Under the pieces are notes generated by a model, which saw only the letters and a list, made by a program, of their open reading frames with translations, was not told the DNA's origin and ran no database searches. Position numbers and translations under genes: made by a program. Source: Comamonadaceae bacterium (GTDB taxonomy: Bacteria; Pseudomonadota; Gammaproteobacteria; Burkholderiales; Burkholderiaceae_C). Taken from it: a DNA stretch of 6,435 bases. Each line of letters opens with the position of its first letter. The first letter of the stretch is position 1. Positions 4,867-6,435 of the stretch are shown here, one piece after another. The stretch covers positions 1 through 6,435 of the forward strand of contig CANHGF010000150.1 of the NCBI GenBank assembly GCA_947460065.1, given 5' to 3'.

Positions 4867-6435
4867 ATGAAAAACATACGCTTGAGCATCGATGGCGGCA
4901 TCGCCACCCTCACCTTTGACGAACCCGACTCGCCGGTCAACACCATGTGCCTGCAGTGGCAGGACGATATGGCCGAGGCCGCAGCACTGCTGGTGGCCCA
5001 GCGCCCGCAACTCAAGGGCATCATCCTGGCGTCGGCCAAGAAAACTTTTTTTGCCGGTGCCGACCTCAAGGCGGTGATGCGTTTGACGCCGGCCGATGCG
5101 CCGCGCGTCTATGCCGAGGTCGAACGGGTCAAGAAGAACTTTCGCACCCTCGAGACCCTGGGTCTGCCGGTGGTCAGCTGCATCAACGGCAGCGCCCTGG
5201 GCGGTGGTTGGGAAGTGGCGCTCATCGGTCACCACCGCATTGCTATCGATGACCCGCGCATCGAGCTGGGCCTGCCCGAGGTGACGCTCGGTCTGCTGCC
5301 TGGCGCCAGCGGCGTGACAAAAATGGTGCGCCAGCTCGGCCTGATGGCAGCCCAGCCCTACTTGGTCGAGGGTCGCCTGTTCCCGCCCCGCCAGGGCGCC
5401 GAGGTTGGGCTGGTGCATGAACTGGTGGCCGACGAGCAGCAACTGCGAACGCGCGCCCTGGCCTGGATCGCCGAGCATCCGCAGTCGGCCCACCCCTGGG
5501 AGGCCAAGGACTACAAGATCCCTGGCGGCGACGCCCGCAGTCCCAAGATTGCGACCGCTCTGACGGTGGCGCCGGCCATGCTCAAAAAGAAAACCCGCGG
5601 CCTGCTGCCCGCGCCCGAGGCGATTTTGGCCTGCATGGTCGAAGGCAGCCTGGTCCATCTGGAGACCGCGTTTCGTATCGAAAGCCGCTACCTGGCCCAG
5701 CTGATGACGAGCGGGCAGGCGCAGTCCATGATCAACACCTTCTTCTTCAACATGAACGCGGTCAAGGGCGGCGCCTCGCGGCCGGCGGGCGTGGCGCGGT
5801 TCAAGCCGAAAAAGGTTGGCATTGTGGGCGCAGGCATGATGGGCGCAGGCATCGCCTGGTCGCAGGCCAGCCGCGGCATAAACACGGTGCTGATCGATAC
5901 CGACGCGCCCAAAGCCGCGCGGGGCAAAGCCTACAGCGAAAAACTGGCGCAGCAGCGGGTCAGCCAAGGCCGCATGAGCGCGGCCGAGCAAGAGGCGCTG
6001 CTGGCGCGGATCGATGCGGGCGCCGATGCGCAAGCCCTGACCGGCTGCGAGCTCATCATTGAGGCGGTGTTCGAGCAGCGCGAACTCAAGGCCGAGGTCA
6101 CCCGACGGGTCGAGCCGCTGCTGGCTGCGGGCGGCATCATGGCCTCCAACACCTCGACCCTGCCGATCAGCGGCCTGGCCCAGGCCAGCGCAAGGCCGCA
6201 AAGCTTTATCGGCATCCATTTCTTCAGCCCGGTCGACAAGATGCAGTTGGTCGAGATCATCCGAGGAGAAAAAACCGACGATGCCACAGTGGCCCATGCG
6301 ATGGACTATGTGCGGGCGCTGGGCAAGCTGCCCATCGTCGTCAATGACTCGCGGGGCTTCTACACCAGCCGCACCTTCGGCACCTTCGTGATGGAAGGCG
6401 CTGCCATGCTCGGCGAAGGCATCCCGGCCCCGGTG
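4867..6435 (+). CDS. FadB/FadJ-type enoyl-CoA hydratase / 3-hydroxyacyl-CoA dehydrogenase (3' end outside window)
   Basis: The frame runs uninterrupted from ATG 4867 to the window end, giving 523 residues; family members are usually about 700-730, so roughly the last 200 are missing. Residues about 5-190 are an enoyl-CoA hydratase domain with KKTFFAGADLK (58-68), the oxyanion glycines and Glu116 in ALGGGWE, and Glu138 in LGLPE, matching the two catalytic Glu of E. coli FadB. A linker follows. Residues about 315-495 are the NAD-binding domain: GAGMMGAG (321-328), Asp344 as likely ribose-binding acid, Ser430 in ASNTST, His451 in HFFSPV and Glu463 in LVEIIRGEK. The 3HCDH C-terminal domain begins near 497. 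The position 50 residues after His451, Asn in FadB and human HAD, is Ser501 (GFYTSR). The enzyme hydrates enoyl-CoA and oxidises the 3-hydroxyacyl-CoA with NAD+, feeding the adjacent thiolase, probably as a complex. Confidence 0.95.
   Translation, partial: MKNIRLSIDGGIATLTFDEPDSPVNTMCLQWQDDMAEAAALLVAQRPQLKGIILASAKKTFFAGADLKAVMRLTPADAPRVYAEVERVKKNFRTLETLGLPVVSCINGSALGGGWEVALIGHHRIAIDDPRIELGLPEVTLGLLPGASGVTKMVRQLGLMAAQPYLVEGRLFPPRQGAEVGLVHELVADEQQLRTRALAWIAEHPQSAHPWEAKDYKIPGGDARSPKIATALTVAPAMLKKKTRGLLPAPEAILACMVEGSLVHLETAFRIESRYLAQLMTSGQAQSMINTFFFNMNAVKGGASRPAGVARFKPKKVGIVGAGMMGAGIAWSQASRGINTVLIDTDAPKAARGKAYSEKLAQQRVSQGRMSAAEQEALLARIDAGADAQALTGCELIIEAVFEQRELKAEVTRRVEPLLAAGGIMASNTSTLPISGLAQASARPQSFIGIHFFSPVDKMQLVEIIRGEKTDDATVAHAMDYVRALGKLPIVVNDSRGFYTSRTFGTFVMEGAAMLGEGIPAPV

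Noticed and set aside
5046..5052. Run of seven T (and seven A at 2875-2881) as frameshift sites
   Set aside because: Both runs encode conserved Phe-Phe segments in intact frames, with no alternative frame product that makes sense.
4789..6297. Long 502-codon minus-strand ORF across the FadB/FadJ-like gene
   Set aside because: The plus strand encodes intact catalytic motifs along the whole stretch. The antisense frame has no family resemblance and exists because stops are rare in this codon-biased DNA.

Overview
The window looks like chromosomal DNA from a high-GC proteobacterium, most likely Burkholderiales and plausibly Comamonadaceae. This is inferred from three things: the strong G/C bias at third codon positions, an orphan Bug-type (TctC-like) solute-binding protein of the kind greatly expanded in that group, and the sequence style of the thiolase and multifunctional fatty-oxidation protein. 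No rRNA, tRNA, mobile element, CRISPR array or phage gene is visible.

Layout. Positions 1-1113 (+) hold the C-terminal part of a CocE/NonD-family alpha/beta-hydrolase whose start lies before the window. A 23-nt gap with a good ribosome binding site leads to a complete Bug-family periplasmic binding protein (1137-2123, +), probably in the same operon. Positions 2124-2357 form a short region between convergent genes. It contains a perfect 9-bp inverted repeat without a T tract, and a doubtful 64-residue ORF with a lipoprotein-like N-terminus. A long-chain/isovaleryl-type acyl-CoA dehydrogenase follows on the minus strand (2358-3518). A 131-bp divergent intergenic region (3519-3649) carries a well-spaced sigma70-like promoter pointing right and a small direct repeat. 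It precedes a thiolase (3650-4855, +) and, 11 nt later, a FadB/FadJ-type enoyl-CoA hydratase/3-hydroxyacyl-CoA dehydrogenase (4867 to beyond the window end, +).

How the genes fit together. The right-hand three genes supply one full turn of beta-oxidation: acyl-CoA dehydrogenation, then hydration and NAD-dependent oxidation, then thiolysis. The thiolase-before-multienzyme order is that of fadIJ rather than fadBA. The left-hand pair suggests capture of a small, probably carboxylated solute and cleavage of an ester or amide. Whether that pair feeds the beta-oxidation genes is only a hypothesis, because the two blocks are transcribed convergently and separately.

I see no novel multi-gene system. 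The points most worth a second look are the apparent loss of the textbook Asp/His motifs in the hydrolase, a Ser where the 3-hydroxyacyl-CoA dehydrogenase domain normally has a catalytic Asn, and the small lipoprotein-like ORF sitting on a perfect hairpin.
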